In this document: positions 6,541 to 14,316 of the stretch, piece by piece
How the letters are laid out: the number at the start of each line of letters is the position of its first letter
Position numbering within the stretch: position 1 is the first letter of the stretch
Assembly (NCBI GenBank): GCA_002400365.1
Contig: DHFK01000229.1
Span: 24,729-39,044 of the forward strand
Direction: 5' to 3'
DNA length: 14,316 bases
Source: Anaerolineales bacterium UBA4826
GTDB lineage: Bacteria; Chloroflexota; Anaerolineae; UBA4142
Notes under the pieces: model-generated
The model's input: the letters and a program-made list of their open reading frames with translations, nothing else
Told to the model about the DNA's origin: nothing
Database searches by the model: none
Translations under genes and position numbers: made by a program

Positions 6541-7239
6541 ATGGCAGACATTTTTTACGACATCGAAACCAAAGAACTGCTCGACACCAACGCGCCCGAT
6601 CAAGACGCGGCGATCCGCGCGCTGCACCTGTCGGTTGGCGCAACGTGGTGCGAGTGTCACGCGGCGCAGTTCTTTCGCAGCGCCGCGGCGCTCGCAGAAC
6701 ATCTGCTCGCGCACGACCGCATCATCGGCTTTAACATCATCCACTTTGACAACGCGGTGCTGGCGTGGTCGCCGGCAAAACCCGTCCACGATTCTTTCGA
6801 TCCCGTGACCGGCAAGCACATCGTCCACAAACGCTTGCCCGACGCGCCGGCAGAACTCAAGAAATTGCTCGACGACAAGAGTTTCGATTTGCTCGCAGAT
6901 TTGGAGACGCGGCTGGGACATCGCGTTGGGCTTGGCGCGCTCGCGGAAGGGACGCTGGGCAAGCAAAAGATGGCGACCGGTCCCCAAGCCGTCGTGTGGA
7001 ATCACATCGCCGTCACGCTGCGCGACCGCTTGCCCTTTGCGCTGGCCGATGTCGGCGATCAAGAAGGCGCGGCGCGCGTCAACGAACTCGGCGCGTGGTT
7101 CCAGGAACGCCTCGAACAATACTGTCTGCAAGATGCGTTGCTGGTCAAGAAACTCTTTGAGTACGGCGTCGCCAACAAGCGCGTCGCGTTCTTTGATTTT
7201 GAAAGCGAGCGGCGCGTCGTCAAGGTGCAGTGGCGGTAG
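6541..7239 (+). CDS. Predicted 3'-5' exonuclease, RNase H-like fold (PolB-like, DEDDy)
   Basis: 232-residue single-domain nuclease candidate. The metal-binding acidic residues of the DEDD family are visible. Asp7 and Glu9 lie in FYDIET (Exo I). GFNIIHFDNAVL (63-74) gives Asn65 and Asp70 (Exo II). Tyr194 and Asp198 in YCLQDALLVKKLF form the YxxxD of the DEDDy type (Exo III). SFDLLADLETRLGHR...LG..TLGKQK (114-143) matches the middle region of PolB-type exonuclease homologs. The segment between TLGKQK and YCLQD is longer than expected. No polymerase or helicase domain is attached. It may act in DNA repair or nucleic acid turnover, but the substrate is unknown. The gene is single, with its own promoter, and its TAG stop merges into a heptamer repeat. 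Confidence 0.8.
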   Translation: MADIFYDIETKELLDTNAPDQDAAIRALHLSVGATWCECHAAQFFRSAAALAEHLLAHDRIIGFNIIHFDNAVLAWSPAKPVHDSFDPVTGKHIVHKRLPDAPAELKKLLDDKSFDLLADLETRLGHRVGLGALAEGTLGKQKMATGPQAVVWNHIAVTLRDRLPFALADVGDQEGAARVNELGAWFQERLEQYCLQDALLVKKLFEYGVANKRVAFFDFESERRVVKVQWR

Positions 7240-7324
7240 ATTTCCGATTTGCGATTTGCGATTTTTGATTTACAATGCCCTCGAGTTCACGATCCCGAAT
7301 TCGGCAATCGAAAATCGAGAATGC
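7239..7324 (+). repeat. Heptamer repeat GATTTNN with a diverged inverted arm
   Basis: Five consecutive 7-nt units GATTTCC, GATTTGC, GATTTGC, GATTTTT, GATTTAC fill 7239-7273. At 7303-7324 lies a diverged complementary arm containing AATCGAAAATCGAG, which pairs with the left arm at about 12 of 17 positions. The first unit overlaps the last base of the exonuclease TAG stop. The array also supplies sequence resembling a promoter for the downstream folate genes. Confidence 0.75.
7249..7276 (+). promoter_or_regulatory. Possible promoter of the fchA-folD-fhs operon inside the heptamer array
   Basis: TTGCGA (7249-7254) and TACAAT (7271-7276) are separated by 16 bp. The -10 matches consensus at five of six positions and the -35 at four. 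Predicted start is near 7283, about 50 nt before the ATG. It is the only promoter-like sequence seen in the 94-nt gap. Confidence 0.45.
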
Positions 7325-7333
7325 GGAGTGTGT

Positions 7334-7960
7334 ATGGAGTTTGCGGATGAATCGGTACAGACCTTCCTCAATCACGTCGCTTCCGCCGAACCCGTCCCCG
7401 GCGGCGGTAGCGTTGCCGCCTTGAGTGGCGCGCTCGGCGCAGCGCTCGTCGCGATGGTCTGCCGCCTCACGCTTGGCAAAAGGGGATACGAAGCGGTTAG
7501 CGCTGAAATGCAAGCGCTCCTGCCGCGCGCGGAGGCGCTGCAACGCGAACTGTGCGATCTGATGCAAAGTGATGCCGAGGCGTACGCGCGCGTGATGGAC
7601 GCCTACAAAATGCCCAAGACAACCGAAGCCGAGAAAACCGCGCGCACGCGCGCGATCCAGAACGCGCTCAAGCACGCGTCGGACGTGCCGCTCCGCGTCG
7701 CGGAACTGTGCGCGCAGGTGCTCGAACTCGCGCGCCCGGTCGCGGCGCAAGGCAACAAGCACGCGGCGAGCGATGGCGGCGTCGGCGCACTGATGGCGGA
7801 AGCGGGCTTGCGCGGCGCGGCGTTCAACGTGTCCATCAACCTCGGCGCGATTGACGATCCCGCGTTCGTCGCCGACCGCCGCGCGCGCGTCGAGAAACTG
7901 GTCGCCGCCGCGGCGCAAGCCGAGCGCGAGATTCTGCGCCTCGTCGAAGGGCGACTGTGA
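7334..7960 (+). CDS. fchA: Cyclodeaminase/cyclohydrolase family protein (FchA-like, formiminotransferase-cyclodeaminase C-terminal family)
   Basis: 208-residue, mostly helical protein of the family that includes formimino-THF cyclodeaminase and methenyl-THF cyclohydrolase FchA. The signature PVPGGGSVAALSGALGAALVAMV runs over 20-42. The conserved second region SDGGVGALMAEAG...AFNVSINL is at 146-170. Length is typical. ATG 7334 is chosen because GGAG (7325-7328) precedes it and because family similarity starts there; the frame stays open further upstream but has no family character. The stop overlaps the GTG of folD (GTGA, 7957-7960). Neighbours folD and fhs, as in fhs-fchA-folD clusters of acetogenic and purinolytic clostridia, favour the methenyl-THF cyclohydrolase role over histidine degradation. 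Confidence 0.88.
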   Translation: MEFADESVQTFLNHVASAEPVPGGGSVAALSGALGAALVAMVCRLTLGKRGYEAVSAEMQALLPRAEALQRELCDLMQSDAEAYARVMDAYKMPKTTEAEKTARTRAIQNALKHASDVPLRVAELCAQVLELARPVAAQGNKHAASDGGVGALMAEAGLRGAAFNVSINLGAIDDPAFVADRRARVEKLVAAAAQAEREILRLVEGRL

Positions 7961-8834
7961 GCGCGCAGCTCCTCGCCGGTCAACCCGTCGTCGAAAAGAT
8001 CGCGGCGGAACTCGCGCCGAGCATCGAACAATTCCGGCGCGCCCACGGCATCGCGCCGACGCTGGCGGTCGTGCGCGTGGGACACCCGCCCGCCGCCGTG
8101 AGTTACGCCCATTCGATTGATCGCGCGTTTACGCGGTGCGGCATGGGCTTTCAAATGGAGGCGCTGCCCGAGGACGCGGACACGGTTCAGGTCATTCAAC
8201 GCCTCAGCGAACTGGAGCACGCAGACAACGTGCACGGGATCTTGTTACAACATCCCTTGCCCAAGACGATAGACGCGCGCGCGCTGATGGCGATGTTTCC
8301 CATCGCCAAGGATGTCGAAGGCGTTTCGCCGATCAACGTCGGCAAACTCGCGCTGGACATCGGCGATGACGCGCCAACCTCGACGCCCAGCGCGGCAATC
8401 GAGATCCTCGACCACTATGCGATTCCAGTCGCCGGCAAGCGCGCCGTCGTCGTCGGTCGTTCCAACATCCTGGGCAAGCCGATGGCGCTGCTGTTGACGC
8501 GCGCCGACGCCACCGTCGTCCTGTGTCATTCGCAGACGTGCGATCTTGCCGACTGGACCCGCCAAGCCGATCTGTTGATCGCGGCGATCGGCAAACCGAA
8601 ACTGATCACCGCCGATATGGTGGCGCGCGGCGCAGTCGTCATTGATTTCGGAGTGAACGTCGTCAACGACCAATTCGTCGGCGACGTTGATTTCGACGCG
8701 GTGAAAGAAATCGCCGCCGCGATCACGCCCGTCCCCGGCGGCGCCGGACCCGTGACGACGATGACGTTGATGCGGAATACGGTTCGCGCGGCGGAACGTC
8801 AAGCCAAGCCCATGAGCATGAAAGGCAAAATCCG

Positions 8835-10535
<1,701 letters not shown>

Positions 10536-10550
10536 ATTCCGGGAGGAATA

Positions 10551-10925
10551 GTGTTCTTGGATCTCTTACACTTTGGCTCGGGGCTGCAAGCCATGCACTA
10601 TTTCATCTTTTGCCTCGTCGCGGTCCTTGGCGCGATTCAAGGCGCCGCGGCGCGCTCCCAGCGCCGCGATCTACTCTGGTTTGAAGGGCAAGCCGGTTAC
10701 GCCCTCGGCGCGCTGATGATCGCCGGCGGTTACGTCTGGTTCTTCGTCGCCGACGAGGAGATTTTCATCCCCGGGCTGGCGGGTGGAGAATTATTCACGC
10801 TCTTCGTCGTCGCGTTCGTCGTCGCCGTGCCAACCACCCGCGCGATTGCGTTCGCGCTCGAGCGCGCGCGTGCGCTCCCCACCCCACAGCCGCGTCCCGC
10901 GCGCAAGAAAGAGCCGACCGCGTGA
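10551..10925 (+). CDS. Small three-helix membrane protein of unknown function
   Basis: 124 residues from GTG 10551, preceded by a good GGGAGG (10541-10546). Three probable membrane helices lie at about 15-34, 48-67 and 80-103. A basic, proline-rich tail (104-124, TPQPRPARKK) should face the cytoplasm. No family is recognised. It starts 15 nt after fhs, and its stop overlaps the GTG of the PAP2-family gene (GTGA, 10922-10925). It is therefore likely co-translated with that gene and may act with it in the membrane; this is inference from position only. Confidence 0.75.
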   Translation: MFLDLLHFGSGLQAMHYFIFCLVAVLGAIQGAAARSQRRDLLWFEGQAGYALGALMIAGGYVWFFVADEEIFIPGLAGGELFTLFVVAFVVAVPTTRAIAFALERARALPTPQPRPARKKEPTA

Positions 10926-11500
10926 ATCCCGATACTGCGCTATTCCAATTGCTCAACGACTGGGTAGGGACCGTCGCGCCCCTGGACTGGCTGGCGCGCG
11001 CCGTCGTCAACGATTACGCCGTGCCTACGGCGCTGTCGCTCGTCGCCGTGGCGCTGTGGTTCACCGGCGCGACCGACGAAGCGCGCACGCGTAATCAACG
11101 CGCCGTCGTCTTGATCGCGTTGGGCATCCTCTTTTCGCAGGCGCTCATCAAAGACTTGTCGTTCGTCTATTTTCGCCCGCGCCCGTTTGCGACCGAGACA
11201 GTCAAATTGCTTTTTTATCGCCCGTCGGTTTCATCGTTTCCGAGCATTCCGATTGCCGTCGCGTTCACGTTCGCCGCGGGCGCGTGGTACGCGAACAGAC
11301 GCGTCGCCCAATTGCTGTTCGCGCTTGGAATGCTGTACGCGCTCGCGCGCGTGTACGCTGGCGTGCATTACCCCAGCGACGTGATCGCCGGCGCGCTGAT
11401 CGGCGCGGGCATGGTGTACGTCATCGCGCGGCTGGAATTCATTTTCGAGCCGTTGGCTGATGCGATCGTCCGCATCGCGCGGAAACTGTACTTTGCGTAA
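10922..11500 (+). CDS. PAP2-family membrane phosphatase-like protein with altered second motif
   Basis: 192-residue integral membrane protein of the PAP2/BcrC type, a family that dephosphorylates lipid phosphates such as undecaprenyl diphosphate. FRPRPF (84-89) preceded by Lys77 corresponds to the first motif, although the Lys-to-RP spacing is one residue longer than KX6RP. The third motif ARVYAGVHYPSD (142-153) is intact, with Arg143, nucleophile His149 and Asp153. The second motif, usually SFPSGHA, reads SFPSIPIA (105-112), so its catalytic His is missing. Hydrophobic segments at about 33-50, 60-76, 110-124, 129-147 and 155-170 fit the family. The start is the GTG overlapping the upstream small membrane protein. 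Full activity is doubtful. Confidence 0.85.
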   Translation: MNPDTALFQLLNDWVGTVAPLDWLARAVVNDYAVPTALSLVAVALWFTGATDEARTRNQRAVVLIALGILFSQALIKDLSFVYFRPRPFATETVKLLFYRPSVSSFPSIPIAVAFTFAAGAWYANRRVAQLLFALGMLYALARVYAGVHYPSDVIAGALIGAGMVYVIARLEFIFEPLADAIVRIARKLYFA

Positions 11501-11624
11501 TCGTTCAAAACCTTGCGCAGGTTGCCCTGCGCTTGCCAGGGAAAGAGAGTTTCACCATGTTGCCGCGTGTTTCACGGCATGATGGCTCTCGAATCTTTGC
11601 AAGGATGCCCGAGGTGAGGTGTTC
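11501..11624 (+). other. Structured gap before the HEAT-repeat gene
   Basis: The 124-nt gap contains a perfect 7-bp hairpin (GCGCAGG 11515-11521 with CCTGCGC 11526-11532, loop TTGC). It also holds a larger imperfect one (CCATGTTGCCG 11555-11565 with CGGCATGATGG 11575-11585, 9 of 11), flanked by GAGAG (11545-11549) and CTCTC (11586-11590). CCTTGC (11511-11516) and GCAAGG (11599-11604) bracket the whole gap. No T-run follows either hairpin, so neither is a classic intrinsic terminator, and no clear -35/-10 pair was found. Confidence 0.5.
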
Positions 11625-12581
11625 ATGGATAGCGAAAGCACTCGAAAACTGATCGAAGATCTGAGCAGCGCCGACCCATTGACGCGTTATCGCGCGGTGG
11701 ATGCCCTGAGCGCGCGGCGAGAAGACGATTTCGACGCGGTTCTGAATCTGCTCGCGCAAGGGAATCCGCCCCAGCGCGCTTGCGCCGCCGAAATCCTGGG
11801 ACGCTGGCGCGACGCGCGCGCGTTCGATCGGCTGGTGGCGGGCACCCAAGACGCCGATGTCTCCGTGCGCGCGCGGTGCGTGGAAGCGCTCGGCTTGCTG
11901 GATGCGACACGCGCGCAAGCGTCGCTTTTGCAGGCGGCGGATGACCCGCACCCCGAAGTGCGCGCCTGGGCGGTGAATGTGCTAGGGCGGTTGAAAAGCG
12001 CCGCGACGCGCGCGGCGCTGCACGCCGCGTTGACAGATCATGACGGGAACGTGCGTTGGCACGCCGCCGACGCCATCGCCCGGCGGGAAGGCAAACGCGC
12101 GGGCGCGCGCTTGTTGCCCCTGCTAGATGATGCGGACGCCGGCGTGCGCGCGCTCGTCGCCGAATTGCTGGGTCGCCTGCGCGTCCGCGCGGCGCAGGCG
12201 CGGCTCATCGCGCTCTTGCAGGACCCGGATTACCAGGTGCGCTGGCGCGTGGCGGATGCCCTCGTCGCGCTAGGCAGCCAGCGCGTCGGTGCGCCGTTGA
12301 TCACGCAGTTGCAGCACGCGGATACCGGCGTGCGTTGGCGCGCGGCATACATCTTGGGCAAATTGAGATCCCCGAAAGCGCTCCAGCCGCTGATTGCCGC
12401 GCTGAACGACGCGGACGCGCACGTGCGCGGTCGCGCCGCGGAGGCGCTCGGTTCCATCGGCGATCGGCGCGCCCTCGACGCGCTGCGCGCGCGCGCGAAC
12501 GATAGCGCGTTGGCAGGCCACCTCGGCGCGGTCGGCGAGATCGCGCAAGCAGCGGTGGAGGAAATCGAAAAGACAAAGTGA
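11625..12581 (+). CDS. HEAT-repeat (PBS lyase-type) protein
   Basis: 318-residue all-helical solenoid. A VR pair recurs at residues 81, 112, 143, 174, 205, 236 and 267, exactly 31 apart, each within D.(D)..VR..A...LG.L. Two weaker units come before, giving about nine repeats. Such repeats (EZ-HEAT) act as scaffolds or in protein-cofactor attachment. No lyase active site can be assigned, so a scaffold or binding role is the safest reading. ATG 11625 is preferred to GTG 11619 because GAGGTGAGG (11611-11619) sits just upstream. No signal peptide or membrane segment is present, so it is cytoplasmic. The TGA stop (12579-12581) lies in the first unit of a heptamer inverted repeat. Confidence 0.9.
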   Translation: MDSESTRKLIEDLSSADPLTRYRAVDALSARREDDFDAVLNLLAQGNPPQRACAAEILGRWRDARAFDRLVAGTQDADVSVRARCVEALGLLDATRAQASLLQAADDPHPEVRAWAVNVLGRLKSAATRAALHAALTDHDGNVRWHAADAIARREGKRAGARLLPLLDDADAGVRALVAELLGRLRVRAAQARLIALLQDPDYQVRWRVADALVALGSQRVGAPLITQLQHADTGVRWRAAYILGKLRSPKALQPLIAALNDADAHVRGRAAEALGSIGDRRALDALRARANDSALAGHLGAVGEIAQAAVEEIEKTK

Positions 12582-12634
12582 CGAGTGGCGGGGTTCCTCG
12601 TCACGCGCCACTCGGCACGCGTCACCCGCCACCC
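12578..12634 (+). repeat. 7-nt-period inverted repeat (GTGAC/GTGGC and GTCAC/GCCAC units)
   Basis: Left units are GTGACGA and GTGGCGG (12578-12591). After an 8-nt spacer come five right units, GTCACGC, GCCACTC, GGCACGC, GTCACCC and GCCACCC (12600-12634), each 7 nt long. 12578-12590 pairs with 12606-12618 at 12 of 13 positions. The HEAT gene stop lies in the first unit, and the aminotransferase ribosome site follows 7 nt after the last. Confidence 0.8.
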
Positions 12635-12641
12635 GATACAT

Positions 12642-12646
12642 GGAGG
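12642..12646 (+). promoter_or_regulatory. Shine-Dalgarno site that fixes the aminotransferase start
   Basis: GGAGG is 5 nt before ATG 12652. The in-frame ATG at 12640 overlaps this site and has no ribosome site of its own. Confidence 0.8.
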
Positions 12647-12651
12647 ATAGC

Positions 12652-13983
12652 ATGAACGCACCACGAATCAGCGTGACGCCTCCCGGACCAAAAGCCAAAG
12701 CGATTCTCGAACGCGATGCGCAAGTCTTGTCGCCGTCGTACGCGCGCGACTATGGCTTTGTCATGGATCACGGCAAGGGCGCAGAGGTGTGGGACGTGGA
12801 CGGCAATCGCTATATTGATTTTTCCGCCGGCATCGCGGTCAACTCGACCGGGCACAGCCATCCGGAAATCGTCAAGGCGATTCAAACGCAAGCCGAAAAG
12901 TTCATTCACATCTCGTCCGACTATTATCACGATTTGATGGTGCGCGTCGCGGAACGCATTGACGAAATCGCGCCGATGAAAGAAGACGTCACGGTTTTCC
13001 TCGCGAACTCGGGCACGGAATCGGTCGAAGCCGCGATCAAACTCGCGCGCTATGCGACCGGGCGCCGCCAGTTCATCGGCTTTCTCGGCGCGTTCCATGG
13101 GCGTTCGATGGGCTCGCTCTCGTTCACCGCGAGCAAGGCGCGCCAGCAAGAACGCTTCTTCCCGACGATGCCCGGTGTGTGGCACGTCCCGTTCCCCGAT
13201 CCGTATCGCCCGGTCTTTCCGATTCCGCCGGGCGGCGACGAAGGCGACGCGGTGATTGATTACATCGAAAACGTTTTGTTCCCGGAAGCGCTGCCGCCGG
13301 ACGAAGTCGCCGCGATCTTGGTCGAGCCGATTCAGGGCGAGGGCGGCTATATCGTTCCGCCGCCAAACTTTTTCCCGCGCCTGCGCAAGTTGTGTGACGA
13401 GCACGGCATCTTGTTGATCGCCGACGAAGTGCAATCGGGCGTGGGACGCACCGGCAAGTGGTGGGCGATCCAGCACTGGGGCGTCGAGCCGGACATTGTG
13501 TGCATCGCGAAAGGGATCGCGAGCGGCGTGCCGATGGGCGCGATGGCGGCGCGCAAATCGGTCGGCGCGAAATGGAAACCGGGCGCGCACGGCAACACGT
13601 ACGGCGGCAACCCGATCGCGTGCGTCTCCGCGCTCAAGACGCTCGAGTTGATCGAAAATGGCTATATGCAAAACGCGGCGGAGATGGGCGCGTACATGCT
13701 CGACGCGCTCGCCGAAATGCAGGCGCGCCATCCGAGCATCGGACAGGTGCGCGGGCGCGGGCTGATGATCGGCGCGGAGTTCGTGAAGAATCAAAAAACT
13801 AAAGAACCCGCGCGCGCGCTGCGCGACCGCATCGTGCATGGCTGTTTCGAGCGCGGGTTGCTGACGCTCGGCTGCGGACGCAGCACCGTGCGCTTTATGC
13901 CGGCACTGATGATTGGCAAGGATTTGGTGGACGAGGGGCTGGAGATTTTCGAGCGCGTGGTGATGGAAGTGGAGAAGGGGTGA
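12652..13983 (+). CDS. Class III PLP-dependent aminotransferase (acetylornithine / 4-aminobutyrate aminotransferase family)
   Basis: 443-residue fold-type I PLP enzyme. Cofactor and substrate marks: NSGTESVEAAIKLAR (119-133), GAFHGRS (146-152), EPIQGEGGY (225-233), the PLP-ring Asp258 in ADEVQSGVGRTG (257-268), the Schiff-base Lys287 in IAKGIASGVPMGA (285-297), and GNTYGGNP (314-321). The N-terminus PPGPKAK (10-16) is like that of a subgroup annotated 'acetylornithine aminotransferase family', which includes archaeal 4-aminobutyrate aminotransferase-like enzymes and broad-range amino acid racemases. The substrate is therefore open: GABA, ornithine-type omega-amines, or amino acid racemisation. 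No arginine-pathway or GABA-pathway neighbours help decide. The gene stands alone, after the repeat element and before an unrelated antitoxin. Confidence 0.92.
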   Translation: MNAPRISVTPPGPKAKAILERDAQVLSPSYARDYGFVMDHGKGAEVWDVDGNRYIDFSAGIAVNSTGHSHPEIVKAIQTQAEKFIHISSDYYHDLMVRVAERIDEIAPMKEDVTVFLANSGTESVEAAIKLARYATGRRQFIGFLGAFHGRSMGSLSFTASKARQQERFFPTMPGVWHVPFPDPYRPVFPIPPGGDEGDAVIDYIENVLFPEALPPDEVAAILVEPIQGEGGYIVPPPNFFPRLRKLCDEHGILLIADEVQSGVGRTGKWWAIQHWGVEPDIVCIAKGIASGVPMGAMAARKSVGAKWKPGAHGNTYGGNPIACVSALKTLELIENGYMQNAAEMGAYMLDALAEMQARHPSIGQVRGRGLMIGAEFVKNQKTKEPARALRDRIVHGCFERGLLTLGCGRSTVRFMPALMIGKDLVDEGLEIFERVVMEVEKG

Positions 13984-13986
13984 CGC

Positions 13987-14015
13987 TTGTTCTCGGCGAC
14001 CTCTTTTGGTATAAT
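13987..14015 (+). promoter_or_regulatory. Promoter of the antitoxin gene (extended -10)
   Basis: TTGTTC (13987-13992), a 17-bp spacer and a perfect TATAAT (14010-14015), with TG at 14007-14008 forming an extended -10. Predicted start is near 14022. It begins only 3 nt after the aminotransferase stop. Confidence 0.8.
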
Positions 14016-14025
14016 GTGGACACAT
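14014..14025. promoter_or_regulatory. Short palindrome at the antitoxin start site, candidate autoregulatory operator
   Basis: ATGTG-GA-CACAT overlaps the end of the -10 and the predicted start. Type II antitoxins commonly repress their own operon at such inverted repeats. The site is only 10 paired bases, so this is tentative. Confidence 0.35.
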
Positions 14026-14041
14026 CCGAAGGGAGCGAGGA

Positions 14042-14316
14042 ATGGCGCAAACTACCGTAGGCATTCGCGAGTTCAAAGAACAATCGGGTCACTATCCGCG
14101 TCAAGTGAAAGCAGGCAAAACGCTGGTCATTACCGAGCGCGGCAAGCCGGTCGGGCGAATCGTGCCAATCCAAGCGCCACTCCAAGAACGAACGCAGGCG
14201 CTGATTGACGCCGGCGTGATCGCGTGGAACGGGCGAAAACTGAGGCCTGCCAGACCGACGATTCGCCTACGCGGACCAAAAGCGCTGTCCGATCTGGTTC
14301 TCGAAAACCGCGATTG
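14042..14316 (+). CDS. Phd/YefM-type antitoxin, 3' end outside window
   Basis: 91 codons are visible and the frame is still open at the window edge. The N-terminal part, VGIREFKEQ...RQVKAGKTLVITERGKPVGRIVP (6-43), is the Phd/YefM-type DNA-binding fold. The C-terminal part, rich in Arg and Leu with ALSDLVLENRD at the end, would be the disordered toxin-neutralising arm. GGGAG (14031-14035) is 6 nt before ATG 14042. A toxin gene, most likely a VapC-type PIN-domain ribonuclease, is expected just beyond the window but cannot be seen. The strong own promoter and small palindrome fit an autoregulated toxin-antitoxin unit. Confidence 0.82.
   Translation, partial: MAQTTVGIREFKEQSGHYPRQVKAGKTLVITERGKPVGRIVPIQAPLQERTQALIDAGVIAWNGRKLRPARPTIRLRGPKALSDLVLENRD

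Noticed and set aside
6417..6551. N-terminal extension of the acyl-CoA ligase from about 6551
   Set aside because: It would run through the promoter and the strong Shine-Dalgarno site of ATG 6416, and its sequence is not family-like.
6926..7333. N-terminal extension of the FchA-like protein into the exonuclease gene
   Set aside because: The extended part is a frame-shifted reading of the exonuclease with no family match. ATG 7334 has a ribosome site and the expected family start.
7240..7333. Tetrahydrofolate riboswitch ahead of the folate operon
   Set aside because: The gap is mostly the heptamer array and its diverged complement. I could not find the paired segments or conserved core of a THF riboswitch.
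12622..14076. 484-codon open frame on the minus strand opposite the aminotransferase
   Set aside because: It is antisense to a well-supported PLP enzyme and shows no recognisable domain or start signals.

Overview
The window is GC-rich bacterial chromosome with dense, short-spaced, mostly co-directional genes. Sigma-70-type promoters and Shine-Dalgarno sites are easy to see. The protein set suggests a Chloroflexota lineage, perhaps Anaerolineae: an RpoD with an extra segment before its 'SLETPIG' motif, tandem deoxynucleoside kinases, and a PlsY-like protein. This placement is an inference from gene character, not a database result. Most of the window looks like ordinary housekeeping DNA; no phage, insertion sequence or CRISPR array is visible.

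Layout. 1-177: the 3' end of a coiled-coil protein, possibly DNA primase. 187-1566: primary sigma factor. 1583-1736: a complete tRNA-Asn(GTT) unit with promoter and intrinsic terminator. 1739-4721: its own promoter, then plsY-like, a zinc-type medium-chain dehydrogenase and two adjacent deoxynucleoside kinases (dgk-like and dck-like), probably one operon. 4728-6416 (minus strand): a long-chain fatty-acyl-CoA ligase, convergent with the kinases and divergent from the next gene. 6541-7239: a PolB-like DEDDy 3'-5' exonuclease with a promoter that predicts an almost leaderless mRNA. 7334-10535: a one-carbon (C1) folate operon, fchA-like cyclodeaminase/cyclohydrolase, folD and fhs, all overlapping or nearly so. 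10551-11500: a small three-helix membrane protein and a PAP2-family protein. 11625-12581: a HEAT-repeat protein with exact 31-residue periodicity. 12652-13983: a class III PLP-dependent aminotransferase. 14042-end: a Phd/YefM-type antitoxin cut by the window edge.

How the genes work together. fhs activates formate onto tetrahydrofolate. The FchA-like protein and FolD would then carry 10-formyl-THF through methenyl-THF to methylene-THF. This FolD has Ile at the position of the catalytic lysine that the cyclohydrolase reaction needs, so the neighbouring FchA-like protein may supply that step. The two kinases form a deoxynucleoside salvage pair, and both end in a QxxLF-like peptide resembling a beta-sliding-clamp binding motif.

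The least expected non-coding signal is a set of three short-period (7 or 8 nt) inverted-repeat elements at about 3352-3418, 7239-7324 and 12578-12634. Their sequences are unrelated but their build is the same, and in each case the element supplies part of the upstream gene's stop codon. Several enzymes carry changes at canonical motif residues (PlsY-like, PAP2, FolD, dehydrogenase structural zinc site). These are reported as separate findings.
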